DNA of 64,000 nucleotides from RGIG995 sp045635765 (GTDB lineage Bacteria > Bacillota > Clostridia > Oscillospirales > UBA644), in assembly GCA_045635765.1 (NCBI GenBank), contig JAZTWH010000026.1:20191-84190 (forward strand), written 5' to 3'. Below are positions 16,658 through 25,394 of this stretch, in pieces. Under the pieces are notes generated by a model. It saw only the letters and a list, made by a program, of their open reading frames with translations. It was not told the origin of the DNA and did not search any database. Numbering within the stretch: the first letter of the stretch is position 1; every line of letters starts with the position of its first letter. Both the position numbers and the translations under genes were made by a program.

Positions 16658-17302
16658 TCACCGTTTCGATAAAAGATCCAGGGGATGATCTAAAAATATG
16701 TCGGGAGTGTGCTTCAGCAGCTCCGCCTTGTCCCGGAAGCCCCAGCCCACCGCTACGGATCGGATCCCGGCGTTTTTGGCGGTTTGCAGATCCACCTCCG
16801 AATCTCCCACGAAAATCGTGTTTGACGGCTGGGCGTCCAGTGTTTTCATGGCTTCGAAGATGCTGTCCGGATAGGGCTTTCTGCGGATTCCCTCCCGTTC
16901 TCCGATGGCCAGGTCGATCTGGGGGAAAAAATGGGCCGTCAGGGGCTTGACCTGTCCGTCTCCCTTGTTGGAGACCACCGCCATGGGTATTCCCGATTTT
17001 TTCAGTTCGTTCAAAAGCTCCGGGATGCCCTCGTAGGGAGCCGTTTTGATCTGGGCGTGGCCGTGGTACCAGGTAAGATACTCTCCGTGGATCCGTGCCA
17101 AGGCTTCGTCCCCGACGTCCGCCGGAAGGCTGCACCTGATAAGATGCTTGGAACCGTTTCCTAAAAAACGGCGGATTTCTTCCTTTTTGCGGGGCGGATA
17201 GCCGTGGGCTTTCAGGGTGTGATTCACTGCGTCGGTCAGATCCTCTAAGGTGTTCAGCAGCGTTCCGTCCAAATCAAAGAGGACGGTTTGAAATGATCCC
17301 AT
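16658..17302 (-). CDS. HAD-family phosphatase (phosphoglycolate phosphatase-like)
   Basis: A 214-residue haloacid-dehalogenase hydrolase. Motif I is FDLDGTLLNTLED with the nucleophile Asp; an alpha-helical cap follows (TDAVNHTLKAHGYP onward). Motif II is AVVSNKG, the lysine motif lies near KPYPDSIF and motif III is FVGDSEVDLQTAKNAG. This resembles Gph/PpaX-type enzymes acting on phosphoglycolate or pyrophosphate; the substrate is not certain. A consensus promoter lies 37-65 bases upstream. Confidence 0.9.
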   Translation of the reverse strand: MGSFQTVLFDLDGTLLNTLEDLTDAVNHTLKAHGYPPRKKEEIRRFLGNGSKHLIRCSLPADVGDEALARIHGEYLTWYHGHAQIKTAPYEGIPELLNELKKSGIPMAVVSNKGDGQVKPLTAHFFPQIDLAIGEREGIRRKPYPDSIFEAMKTLDAQPSNTIFVGDSEVDLQTAKNAGIRSVAVGWGFRDKAELLKHTPDIFLDHPLDLLSKR

Positions 17303-17338
17303 AAATCAATCGCTCTTCCAAATAAAATATACAGAGTA

Positions 17339-17367
17339 AGTATACCACATTTCCCCCTCTTTGTCAA
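17339..17367 (-). promoter_or_regulatory. sigma-A promoter for the HAD phosphatase
   Basis: Minus strand TTGACA (17362-17367), 17-base spacer ending TGG, TATACT (17339-17344). The -35 is a perfect match. Confidence 0.8.
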
Positions 17368-17521
17368 GCAAGCAATTTTTCTGTTTTGGATATTTTCATA
17401 TATTTTTTCGTTGCATTTTTGTGCAATTCGCTGAAAAATTACAAAAAAAGAGGAAAGGCAGAAAAATCTGCGTATTAGTAAGATGGAAAGGCTTAAAATG
17501 TCGAAGGAAGGAGAAGACGCA

Positions 17522-19318
17522 ATGGCTCAATTTTTTGGAGAAGAATTTTTGCATGAGTTACGCAGTCGGGTGGATATTGTTTCCGTAGTAGAGCAATACG
17601 TAACCCTGAAGCGGTCGTCCTCTTCTTCGATGGTGGGACTTTGTCCCTTTCACAATGAAAAAACCCCTTCCTTTCACGTGGATGGGCAAAAGCAGTTGTT
17701 TTATTGCTTTGGCTGCGGTGCCGGCGGGGACGTTATCACGTTTTTAATGAAAATGCAAAATATGTCTTACCCCGAGGCCGTTACCTTTTTGGCCGAATCG
17801 GTGGGAATGACCGTCCCGACCCGCGACACCTTTGACAGTGAGATCACACAGCTTCGAAAAACCATTTTGGAGATGAATAAAAAGGCCGCCCGGTTTTTCC
17901 ATCAGTGCCTTTTCCGGCCGGAAGGAGAAAAGGCGTTAAAGTATATTTTGGGCCGGGGTCTGACGAAAAATACGCTAATTCGATTTGGGATCGGGTATTC
18001 CCCCTCGGGATGGACGGGTCTTTACGACAAGCTCCGGGGATGGGGATATACGGACGAACAGATCAAAGCCTCGGGACTGGTGGTCAATCCCCAGAAGAAT
18101 GATGGAAAGACCCGTATTTTTGACCGTTTCCGGGATCGGGTCATGTTCCCTATCATTGACGCCAACGGCAACGTGATCGGCTTTGGGGGGCGGTCTATGG
18201 ATCCCAACGATCCCGCAAAGTACCTGAATTCCCCGGAGGTGATCACCTTCCGGAAGGGAAATAATTTGTACGCCTTAAATTACGCAAAATCCTCCAAAAA
18301 GGATTGCTTGATTCTTTGCGAAGGATATATGGACGTCATCGCCATGCACCAGGCAGGGTTTGACAATGCGGTGGCCGGCCTCGGAACGGCCTTGACCCCC
18401 GAGCAAGGTCGCCTTTTAAAGAAATATACGGACCGGGTGGTTCTTTGCTACGACAACGACGAAGCCGGGCGGAAGGCAACCCAGCGGTCCATGCAGGTCT
18501 TGTCCTCCCTGGATTTGAACGTCCGGGTGCTGACGCTTCGGGGCGGAAAGGATCCCGATGAGATCATCAAAAAAGAAGGGCGGGCCTTTTTCCAGTCCCT
18601 GGTGGACGGTTCGGAAACGGGGGTAGATTTCCGCCTCAACGAGATCTTTCGCAAATACGATCTTTCCGTGGACAGCCAACGGGTCCAATGCTCCAACGAG
18701 GTGTTTGACCTTTTGGCCTCCATTCGAGGGGATGCTCAGCGGGAAATCTATGCCTCCCGAACGGGAAAGAGGCTGGAGTTAAGCGACGAGACGGTTCGCC
18801 GGGAATTGAACCGCCGGTTGCGAAATTTGGAACGTCTGCGAAAAAAACAGCAGGAAAAGGAAGAAAGCAATAAGCTGCGGGGCGTGGGAGATCGGATCAA
18901 TCCCCAACGGATGACCCATCTGCGGGCGGCCCGGGCCGAGGAGGATCTCATTTCCGTCTTGCTGGCTTTCCCGGAAAAAGCAGAGAAGGTTTCTTCCCTG
19001 GTTTCCCCGGAGGAATTTGTGACCGACTTCAACCGCCGGGTCTACTTGGCCCTGTTGGACCAGATTCGCAAGAATCCCACGGCTTCCGAGCCGGGCCTAT
19101 TGCTGACGCAGTATTTCCAGCCCGATGAAATGGGGCGGATCGTCAGCTTTATTTCCTCTTGCGAAGCCATTAACTCAGATGAAAAAGAGATTCTGAGGGC
19201 GGCGGAGGTTTTAAAGACAGAAAAGAGAAAAATCGATCAGCGGGCCGCCGGAGGGGACGAAGCCTTCGCGGCAAACCTGGAACGCCTTCGCAACAGACGA
19301 AAAGAAACAAAGGAGTAA
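17522..19318 (+). CDS. dnaG: DNA primase
   Basis: Synthesises RNA primers at the replication fork. The N-terminal zinc ribbon (GLCPFHNEKTPSF and YCFGCGAGG, residues about 39-70) is followed by the catalytic core with the Toprim EGYMDVIAMHQAGFDN and YDNDEAGRKA, and a C-terminal DnaB-interacting helical domain. The ATG at 17522 follows GGAGAAG at good spacing and gives 598 residues, normal for the family. It is directly followed by the sigma-A gene, the macromolecular-synthesis operon of Bacillota. Confidence 0.97.
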   Translation: MAQFFGEEFLHELRSRVDIVSVVEQYVTLKRSSSSSMVGLCPFHNEKTPSFHVDGQKQLFYCFGCGAGGDVITFLMKMQNMSYPEAVTFLAESVGMTVPTRDTFDSEITQLRKTILEMNKKAARFFHQCLFRPEGEKALKYILGRGLTKNTLIRFGIGYSPSGWTGLYDKLRGWGYTDEQIKASGLVVNPQKNDGKTRIFDRFRDRVMFPIIDANGNVIGFGGRSMDPNDPAKYLNSPEVITFRKGNNLYALNYAKSSKKDCLILCEGYMDVIAMHQAGFDNAVAGLGTALTPEQGRLLKKYTDRVVLCYDNDEAGRKATQRSMQVLSSLDLNVRVLTLRGGKDPDEIIKKEGRAFFQSLVDGSETGVDFRLNEIFRKYDLSVDSQRVQCSNEVFDLLASIRGDAQREIYASRTGKRLELSDETVRRELNRRLRNLERLRKKQQEKEESNKLRGVGDRINPQRMTHLRAARAEEDLISVLLAFPEKAEKVSSLVSPEEFVTDFNRRVYLALLDQIRKNPTASEPGLLLTQYFQPDEMGRIVSFISSCEAINSDEKEILRAAEVLKTEKRKIDQRAAGGDEAFAANLERLRNRRKETKE

Positions 19319-19325
19319 ATACGTC

Positions 19326-20456
19326 ATGGAAGAATTACAAAACAACGCCGTTCAGAGCGAATCGGAAGCGAAAATCATTCTCCGGGAATTGCTGGAGCAG
19401 GCAAAGGACCGGGGCTCGGCCCTTTCCGAAAACGAGATCCGGGACGCTATGCGGCCCACGGGAATGACCAAGGATCAGATCAATTCCATCATTGACGAGC
19501 TTCGCATCGGGGGAATTGAGATCGAAGAAGACATTGACCCGGAGGAATTGGGAGAATTGGAGGACGAGGTTCCTCTGCTTCCCATTGACCCGGAGGACAT
19601 GGAAGCCATGCTCCAGTCCGAAGGAATTACCATTGACGACCCCGTGAAGGTCTATCTGCACGATATTGGCCGGGTGCCCTTGTTGACGCCCGAAGAGGAG
19701 TCCGAGCTGGCCCAGAGAATTTCTCAAGGGGATTTGGAGGCAAAGCAGCGGCTCAACGAAGCCAATCTCCGCCTTGTCGTCAGTATTGCCAAGCGTTACG
19801 TCGGCCGGAATTTGCTCTTCTTGGATCTGATCCAGGAAGGGAATCTCGGCTTGATCAAAGCCGTGGACAAGTTCGACTCCACCAAAGGATATAAGTTCTC
19901 TACTTATGCCACCTGGTGGATTCGTCAGGCCATCACCCGGGCCATTGCCGATCAGGCCCGGACCATCCGTATCCCCGTTCATATGGTAGAAACCATCAAC
20001 CGTTTGGCCAAGGTGGAAAAAACCTTGACCCAGGAATTGGGCCGTCAGCCCCAGGTGGAGGAGATCGCCGCCGAAATGGGAATGCCTCTGGAACGGGTTC
20101 GGGAGATCATGAAGGTCGCCCAGGATCCCGTCTCCCTGGAATCGCCCGTCGGGGAAGAGGAAGATTCCCATCTGGGAGACTTTATTGCCGACGACGACGT
20201 TCCTTCTCCCTCGGACGTGGCTGCACAGACCATGCTGAAGGGAGAATTGAACGAGGTCCTCAAAACCCTGTCGGACCGGGAAGCCCGGGTGTTGCGGCTC
20301 CGATTCGGCCTTGACGACGGACGGACCCGTACCTTGGAAGAAGTCGGGAAGGAATTCAACGTTACCCGCGAACGGATTCGCCAGATTGAAGCCAAGGCCC
20401 TCCGCAAGCTCCGCCATCCCAGCCGCATCAAACTGTTGAAAGATTATATGGATTAA
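19326..20456 (+). CDS. rpoD: RNA polymerase primary sigma factor (sigma-A)
   Basis: Housekeeping sigma factor, 376 residues. Region 1.1-like residues 1-70 are followed by region 1.2 (DPVKVYLHDIGRVPLL), region 2 with YATWWIRQAITRAIADQ, region 3 and region 4.2 with VTRERIRQIEAKALRKLR, the -35-recognising helix. Region 2.4 and the preceding helix for extended -10 contact are intact. It begins seven bases after dnaG with AAGGAG upstream. The many extended -10 promoters of this window would be its targets. Confidence 0.97.
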   Translation: MEELQNNAVQSESEAKIILRELLEQAKDRGSALSENEIRDAMRPTGMTKDQINSIIDELRIGGIEIEEDIDPEELGELEDEVPLLPIDPEDMEAMLQSEGITIDDPVKVYLHDIGRVPLLTPEEESELAQRISQGDLEAKQRLNEANLRLVVSIAKRYVGRNLLFLDLIQEGNLGLIKAVDKFDSTKGYKFSTYATWWIRQAITRAIADQARTIRIPVHMVETINRLAKVEKTLTQELGRQPQVEEIAAEMGMPLERVREIMKVAQDPVSLESPVGEEEDSHLGDFIADDDVPSPSDVAAQTMLKGELNEVLKTLSDREARVLRLRFGLDDGRTRTLEEVGKEFNVTRERIRQIEAKALRKLRHPSRIKLLKDYMD

Positions 20457-20466
20457 GAGGTTATTT

Positions 20467-21273
20467 ATGGCACATAAAGTATTTTACGATTTGGAACGAA
20501 TCCGCGCCAAAAAAGGGTTCATCTGCGATATGGACGGCGTGATCTATCACGGCAATATGCTGCTCCCCGGGGTGAAGGAATTTGTGGAGTGGCTGGCCAA
20601 CGAGAACAAACGTTTTTTGTTTTTGACCAACTCCAGCGAACGGTCTCCCCGGGAATTGTCCCAAAAGCTTTCCCGCCTGGGCCTGACCGTCTCTGAGGAC
20701 CATTTTTATACGTCCGCCATGGCTACCGCCGCCTTCCTGAAATCCCAAAAGCCGGAAAACGGTTCCGCCTACGTGATCGGGGAGCCGGGGCTGATCAACG
20801 CCCTGTACGATGCGGGATTTTCCATGAACGACATTAACCCCGACTACGTGGTTGTGGGAGAAACCTCTTCCTATAACTGGGAAAAAATTGAAAAGGCTAC
20901 CCTCTTGGTCAACAACGGGGCCAAGCTCATCGGGGCGAATCCCGACGTTTCCGCCCCCTCGGAACGGGGCATTATTCCCGCCACCGGCTCCATGGTTGCA
21001 CCCATCGCCCAGGCTTCCGGAAAACGGGCCTATTTCGTGGGGAAACCCAACCCGTTGATGATGCGTCACGCCATCCGCCTTCTACAGGTGGACGTGGAGG
21101 ATGCCATGATCGTGGGAGACCGAATGGACACCGACATCATCGCCGGAATCGAAAGTGAAATCGACACCACCCTCGTCCTCAGCGGTGTTTCCACCCTGGA
21201 AACCATCAAAGAATTCCCCTACCGCCCCACCTACGTTATGAACGGCGTGTGCGATTTTATTAACAAAGATTAA
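20467..21273 (+). CDS. HAD-IIA family hydrolase (NagD-like)
   Basis: A 268-residue type-IIA HAD phosphatase. Motif I CDMDGVIYHGN, motif II FLTNSSERSP, the large C2 cap in the middle, and motif III MIVGDRMDTDIIAGIES are all present. Related proteins (NagD, AraL) dephosphorylate sugar phosphates or nucleotides; the true substrate is unknown. It starts ten bases after rpoD and ends at a strong terminator, so it is the last gene of the dnaG-rpoD transcript. Confidence 0.9.
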   Translation: MAHKVFYDLERIRAKKGFICDMDGVIYHGNMLLPGVKEFVEWLANENKRFLFLTNSSERSPRELSQKLSRLGLTVSEDHFYTSAMATAAFLKSQKPENGSAYVIGEPGLINALYDAGFSMNDINPDYVVVGETSSYNWEKIEKATLLVNNGAKLIGANPDVSAPSERGIIPATGSMVAPIAQASGKRAYFVGKPNPLMMRHAIRLLQVDVEDAMIVGDRMDTDIIAGIESEIDTTLVLSGVSTLETIKEFPYRPTYVMNGVCDFINKD

Positions 21274-21276
21274 TGT

Positions 21277-21309
21277 AAAAAATCTCCGTCATGAGACGGA
21301 GATTTTTTT
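21277..21309 (+). terminator. terminator of the dnaG-rpoD operon
   Basis: AAAATCTCCGTC, loop ATGA, GACGGAGATTTT followed by a T run. Perfect stem. Confidence 0.92.
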
Positions 21310-21585
21310 GCATTAAAGCGGTTTTTCTTCAAGAAGAGTTCGCTTGGCACAAAAAGAGGTCCTTCAGAGCCTATTATTGTTCGTACTCTGGAATGATGTT
21401 AAAGACATTGAACATTACTCGAAAGATTCTAAAGGACGAAGCAGGGGAGAGGACACAACTCTTCTCTGCTTTATATTACAGCAAATTTTGGAAAAAATGT
21501 CAAGGCTTACTTTCTGAAAAATAAATAAGAAAAGTATCGTGCGGTGAGATGCTGGAGGATGGGGGGCGTAGCCCGGGCTTCGTTG
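21310..21585. other. 276-base AT-richer intergenic stretch, no gene recognised
   Basis: It lies between two converging genes. A 77-codon ORF crosses it from 21291 but starts in the terminator, has no ribosome binding site and resembles nothing I know. A GC-rich hairpin with wobble pairs sits at 21441-21469 (GCAGGGGAGAG with CTCTTCTCTGC). The composition differs from the flanking genes, so it could be a decayed gene, but nothing identifies it. Confidence 0.4.
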
Positions 21586-22860
21586 TTATTTTATTTTTCC
21601 GATGCACCGTAATTCCTTTCGGTAACCCAGTAGGCCCGTCAGGTTGAGAATCATCATTCCACCGTTAATGATTTCGGCACTCTCCCACAGCTTTCCCTCG
21701 GGGGCGAGAATGGCAAGAAGAGGAGACAGAGCAAAAATGATGCGAAAAACGGGGGCACTTTTCTTTCCGCAAAGCCAAACGAAGCAGGTCTCTCCGTAGC
21801 AACTCCAGCTCAATACGGACAAAAAGGCAAACAGAATCAGGCAGAGGGCCATCAATCCCTTTCCCCAAGGGCCGAGGGTGACGTTGGCTGACTGCAAAAT
21901 GCCGCCGGAATCTCCGGAAACTCCGGTGGTCAAAATCATCAGTGCCGATACCGTGGAAATGACGATGGTATCCGCAAAGACCTCAAACATCCCCCACAGT
22001 CCTTGCTTTTCCGGGTCCGCACCGCAGGCTCCGTGGGCCAATCCGGCACTTCCCAATCCCGCTTCGTGGGAGAACAGACCATTTCCTACGCCGTAACGGA
22101 AGGCAAGAACCATTCCGGAACCAAAGAACCCTCCGGCGGCGGAGGACAGGGAGAAGGCCTCCCGAAAAATGCTTTGAAATGCAGGTAAGATTCGGTCATA
22201 CTGCAGGCAAATTATTAAAATCCCCGAAAAAAGAAAAATTCCTCCCAAAACAGGCACGGCCTTTTCCATGGCATTGGCGATTCGCTTAATGCCTCCCGTC
22301 AAAAAAATTCCGGCTCCCGCCGTAAACAGGATTCCCACCGCCCAGGGAGAGCTTGCAAAGGCTTGGTTTGCCGCATTTGCGGCGGCGTTGGTCTGAATCA
22401 TGCTCCCCATGGCAAGGGAAGAGAAGAGACCAAAAAGGGAAAAGAGTGCCGCAAATCCTTTGCTTTCCGTGGCTTTTTTCAGATATTCCATGGGAGCAAA
22501 GCCGTACTGGACCTCCTGCTCCGGCTGATGCTTCATGGCCAGCCACACCTCAAAGTATTTGACGGTCATACACAACAATGCGGAGACCCACATCCAAAAA
22601 ACCGCCCCCGGGCCCCCCATGGCAATGGCCAGGGACACCCCCGTCAGATTCCCTACGCCGATGGTTCCTGCCAGGGAGGTGGCAAAGGCTCGAAAGGGAG
22701 AGACCGCCCGGCCCGTTTGTTGGGGTTCTCGCAGCTGCCGCAGCATGGCGGGAAAGGCTCGGATGGGAAGAAACCGGGTCTTGACGGTGGCGTAGAGTCC
22801 GTAGCTCATTAATGCCCCGGCCGTTACGGTGCCGAATGCGGCCGCAAGATACGTTAACAT
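21586..22860 (-). CDS. sodium:alanine symporter family protein (AGCS)
   Basis: A 424-residue transporter with about ten membrane segments. Family marks are SLAGTIGVGNLTGVSLAIAMGGPGAVFWMWV near residues 64-95, NAAANAANQAF, and RYGVGNGLFSHEAGLGSAGLAH in the second half. AGCS proteins take up alanine or glycine with Na+ or H+. It is slightly shorter than the usual 440-490 residues, with a compact C-terminus. It is monocistronic, between the rpoD operon terminator and a divergent small membrane gene. Confidence 0.92.
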   Translation of the reverse strand: MLTYLAAAFGTVTAGALMSYGLYATVKTRFLPIRAFPAMLRQLREPQQTGRAVSPFRAFATSLAGTIGVGNLTGVSLAIAMGGPGAVFWMWVSALLCMTVKYFEVWLAMKHQPEQEVQYGFAPMEYLKKATESKGFAALFSLFGLFSSLAMGSMIQTNAAANAANQAFASSPWAVGILFTAGAGIFLTGGIKRIANAMEKAVPVLGGIFLFSGILIICLQYDRILPAFQSIFREAFSLSSAAGGFFGSGMVLAFRYGVGNGLFSHEAGLGSAGLAHGACGADPEKQGLWGMFEVFADTIVISTVSALMILTTGVSGDSGGILQSANVTLGPWGKGLMALCLILFAFLSVLSWSCYGETCFVWLCGKKSAPVFRIIFALSPLLAILAPEGKLWESAEIINGGMMILNLTGLLGYRKELRCIGKIK

Positions 22861-22908
22861 GATTTTATCACCCTGTCCATTCTATGAGGGACAGGAAAAT
22901 TTTATGTG

Positions 22909-22938
22909 TTGACTTGGGGACCGCAGATATGGTATGAT
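22909..22938 (+). promoter_or_regulatory. promoter for the small membrane protein gene
   Basis: TTGACT (22909-22914), 18-base spacer ending TGG, TATGAT (22933-22938). About 20 bases before the ATG at 22958. Confidence 0.65.
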
Positions 22939-22957
22939 AAATACAGAGGTGAGAAAC

Positions 22958-23209
22958 ATGATGAAATTTGTTGATAAGATTTTTGGTTCTCCCCATTTTC
23001 TTGGGGAGTTGCTATTTGCCGGAAAATATGCGGCGTTACTACAGTTCTTTGTGGCCCTTTTCTTTTGCGGACTTTCCCGTTTCGGGGGACCCTTGGGAAG
23101 CCTGGAGTGTGCACAAGTCCTTTCGGAGGCCGGTCTGGTTACGTTGACTTTGACCCTGGCGACGGAAATTATCGGTGGTTTTTTATGCCGCATGGGAACA
23201 GAGCTTTGA
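22958..23209 (+). CDS. small membrane protein, unknown
   Basis: An 83-residue protein starting MMKFVDKIFGSPHFLG with GAGGTGAG upstream. A hydrophobic segment at about 25-40 (ALLQFFVALFFCGLSRFGG) and a second at about 55-75 suggest two membrane passes. It has its own promoter and a terminator about 100 bases downstream, which supports a real gene, but I recognise no family. Confidence 0.55.
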   Translation: MMKFVDKIFGSPHFLGELLFAGKYAALLQFFVALFFCGLSRFGGPLGSLECAQVLSEAGLVTLTLTLATEIIGGFLCRMGTEL

Positions 23210-23305
23210 TGCTATTCTCAAAACCATTTTGGTATATGTTAAAAAACAGAAAACATTAAAAAATACGTAAAACGATAAAATTTAAAACCAAAACGGTATA
23301 AAAAT

Positions 23306-23340
23306 AACCCCGTAAGAAAAAATGCCTTACGGGGTTGCTT
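23306..23340. terminator. bidirectional terminator between the small membrane gene and proA
   Basis: Perfect 11-base stem AACCCCGTAAG / CTTACGGGGTT with T-rich sequence on both sides, serving the plus-strand small gene and minus-strand proA. Confidence 0.85.
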
Positions 23341-23346
23341 TTTATC

Positions 23347-24603
23347 TCATCGGGTCTGCCCAGTTCCGTGAATAACGTATTTGTAGCAGGTCATTTCCTC
23401 CAGTCCCATGGGACCTCTGGCATGGAGCTTTTGGGTGGAGATTCCCATCTCGCATCCTAAGCCAAACTCTCCGCCGTCGGTGAACCGGGTGGACGCATTG
23501 ACGTAAACCGCGGCACTGTCCACGTCCCGGGTAAAGGCGTCGGCGTTTTCTCGGGTGTTGGTAAGGATGGCTTCGCTGTGCCCCGTGGAGTGGGCTGCAA
23601 TATGAGCAATGGCGGCGGCAGTGTCATCGACTACTGCGACGGCTAAAATATAATCGAGAAATTCCGTATCAAAATCTTCATCTTTTGCGGGAGTTCCGTC
23701 AATAATTTGGGCGGCCTTTGGACAGAGCCGCAATTCCACCGGCGGTTTTCCGGCGGCAATTTGTCCGTCGGTCAGCCGTGCCTTCAGCCGGGGGAGGAAT
23801 TCCGTGGCAATTTTTTTGTGTACCAGCAATACCTCTTCCGCATTGCAGACCGAAGGACGGGAGGTCTTTGCGTTTTCGATAATATTCAGTGCCTGTTCCA
23901 GGTCCGCGGAGGCATCCACGTAAACGTGGCAGATGCCCGTCCCGGTCTGAATACAGGGAACCAACGCATTTTCCACGCACGCCCGGATCAAGCCTGCTCC
24001 GCCCCGGGGGATGAGCAGATCCACGTAACCCACGGCTTGCATCAATTCCTTGGCGCTTTGCCGGGTGGTATCCTGAACCAATTGAATCAGATCCGGATCG
24101 GTTCCGGCTCTTCGCAACCCTTCCCGAAGAGCGTTGGTCACGGCGTTTGAGGTGCGGAAGGCTTCCTTCCCGCCCCGCAATACGCAGGCGTTTCCCGATT
24201 TCAGGGTGAGGGCGGCCGCATCGGAGGTAACGTTGGGCCGGCTTTCGTAAATAATAGCCACTACGCCCAAGGGGGCAGAAACCTTTTCAATGACCAGTCC
24301 GTTGGGTCGTACCTCTGTAGTCAAGGTCCGCCCCACGGGATCGGGAAGGTCTGCCACCTGACGAATCCCCTCCGCCATGGCGACAATGCGGTCTTTGGTC
24401 AGCTTGAGACGGTCGATCATTACCTCGGATACCGTACCTCGGGCGGCGGTTACGTCTTCATCGTTGGCGGCAAGAATGGCGTCCGTCTCTTCCAACAGAC
24501 ACGCCGCCATTGCGTATAGATATTGGTTCTTTTCCGATGCTTCGGCAGATCGGAGCCGAGGAGCCGCGGCTTTGGCCCGAAGGAGAATTTTCTGTGTGGT
24601 CAT
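23347..24603 (-). CDS. proA: gamma-glutamyl phosphate reductase
   Basis: Second step of proline synthesis: reduces glutamyl-5-phosphate with NADPH to the semialdehyde. It is 418 residues, of normal size. The aldehyde-dehydrogenase-type nucleotide region includes GVVAIIYESRPNVTSDAAAL, and the catalytic cysteine lies in SVCNAEEVLLVH. The C-terminus contains the family block FTDGGEFGLGCEMGISTQKLHARGPMG. The ATG overlaps the proB stop, so the two proteins are made together and can channel the labile phosphate. Confidence 0.97.
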   Translation of the reverse strand: MTTQKILLRAKAAAPRLRSAEASEKNQYLYAMAACLLEETDAILAANDEDVTAARGTVSEVMIDRLKLTKDRIVAMAEGIRQVADLPDPVGRTLTTEVRPNGLVIEKVSAPLGVVAIIYESRPNVTSDAAALTLKSGNACVLRGGKEAFRTSNAVTNALREGLRRAGTDPDLIQLVQDTTRQSAKELMQAVGYVDLLIPRGGAGLIRACVENALVPCIQTGTGICHVYVDASADLEQALNIIENAKTSRPSVCNAEEVLLVHKKIATEFLPRLKARLTDGQIAAGKPPVELRLCPKAAQIIDGTPAKDEDFDTEFLDYILAVAVVDDTAAAIAHIAAHSTGHSEAILTNTRENADAFTRDVDSAAVYVNASTRFTDGGEFGLGCEMGISTQKLHARGPMGLEEMTCYKYVIHGTGQTR

Positions 24604-25376
24604 GCTTTTTTTCCTTTCCCCAAAAAACGGGTCCCCACGGGTTTTCCGTCAAAAAGATCGTAAAGAATTTGAGGATCGCTTCCGTTCAGGATTACCGTAT
24701 CAGTTCCCTGTTTCGTGGTGATCTGGGCCGCGTGAAGCTTCGTGGCCATGCCTCCCGTTCCCAACTCCGAACCCTTTCCGCCGGCCAGGGCAATGATTTC
24801 CGGCGTAATTTCCGCTACCACCGGAATGAGGCGGGCGTCGGAATTTTTATGGGGGTCCGCGGTGCAAAGGCCGTCAATGTCTGACAAAATGACCAACACG
24901 TCGGCCTTGCAGGAAACTGCGGCAATGGCCCCTAAGGTATCGTTATCTCCGATGACGATCTCTTGGGTGGCAATGGTATCGTTTTCATTGATAATAGGAA
25001 TGGCGTCCAATTCCAACAGGCGGGACAGCGTATTTTCAAAATTCTGTTTCCGGTCCTCGTGATTCAGGTCGTCTCCCGTCAGAAGAATCTGGGCCACCGT
25101 ATGGCGGTATTCGGAGAACAGCTTATCATATGTATACATCAATTCGCACTGACCCACGGCGGCGGCGGCCTGCTTTGTGGGAATGTCGGAAGGCCGGGTC
25201 TTTAGGGACAGTTTTCCGACGCCCATGCCAATGGCCCCGGAGGAGACCAAAATGATCTCGTTTCCGGCGTTTTTCAAATCGCTTATGACCTTGCACAGCG
25301 TTTCAATGCGGCGAATGTTGAGATGTCCCCCTGCATGGGCCAGGGTAGAGGTTCCGACTTTTATTACAATTCTCAT
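24600..25376 (-). CDS. proB: glutamate 5-kinase without PUA domain
   Basis: Phosphorylates glutamate, the feedback-controlled first step of proline synthesis. Its 258 residues cover only the amino-acid-kinase domain: VIKVGTSTLAHAGG, SSGAIGMGVGKL, NENDTIATQEI and DIDGLCTADPHKN are all present. The C-terminal PUA domain of the E. coli type enzyme (about 110 residues) is absent, as in several other bacteria. Translation is coupled to proA through an ATGA overlap. Confidence 0.95.
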   Translation of the reverse strand: MRIVIKVGTSTLAHAGGHLNIRRIETLCKVISDLKNAGNEIILVSSGAIGMGVGKLSLKTRPSDIPTKQAAAAVGQCELMYTYDKLFSEYRHTVAQILLTGDDLNHEDRKQNFENTLSRLLELDAIPIINENDTIATQEIVIGDNDTLGAIAAVSCKADVLVILSDIDGLCTADPHKNSDARLIPVVAEITPEIIALAGGKGSELGTGGMATKLHAAQITTKQGTDTVILNGSDPQILYDLFDGKPVGTRFLGKGKKA

Positions 25377-25394
25377 AGTTATGCTCCAGCTTTT

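Noticed and set aside
16433..16660. S-box or T-box riboswitch before the AEC-metY-metA genes
   Set aside because: The spacer is made of degenerate repeats; I found no conserved SAM riboswitch or T-box core.
21291..21524. A 77-codon ORF after the dnaG-rpoD operon
   Set aside because: It begins in the terminator stem, has no ribosome binding site or promoter and resembles nothing known to me.
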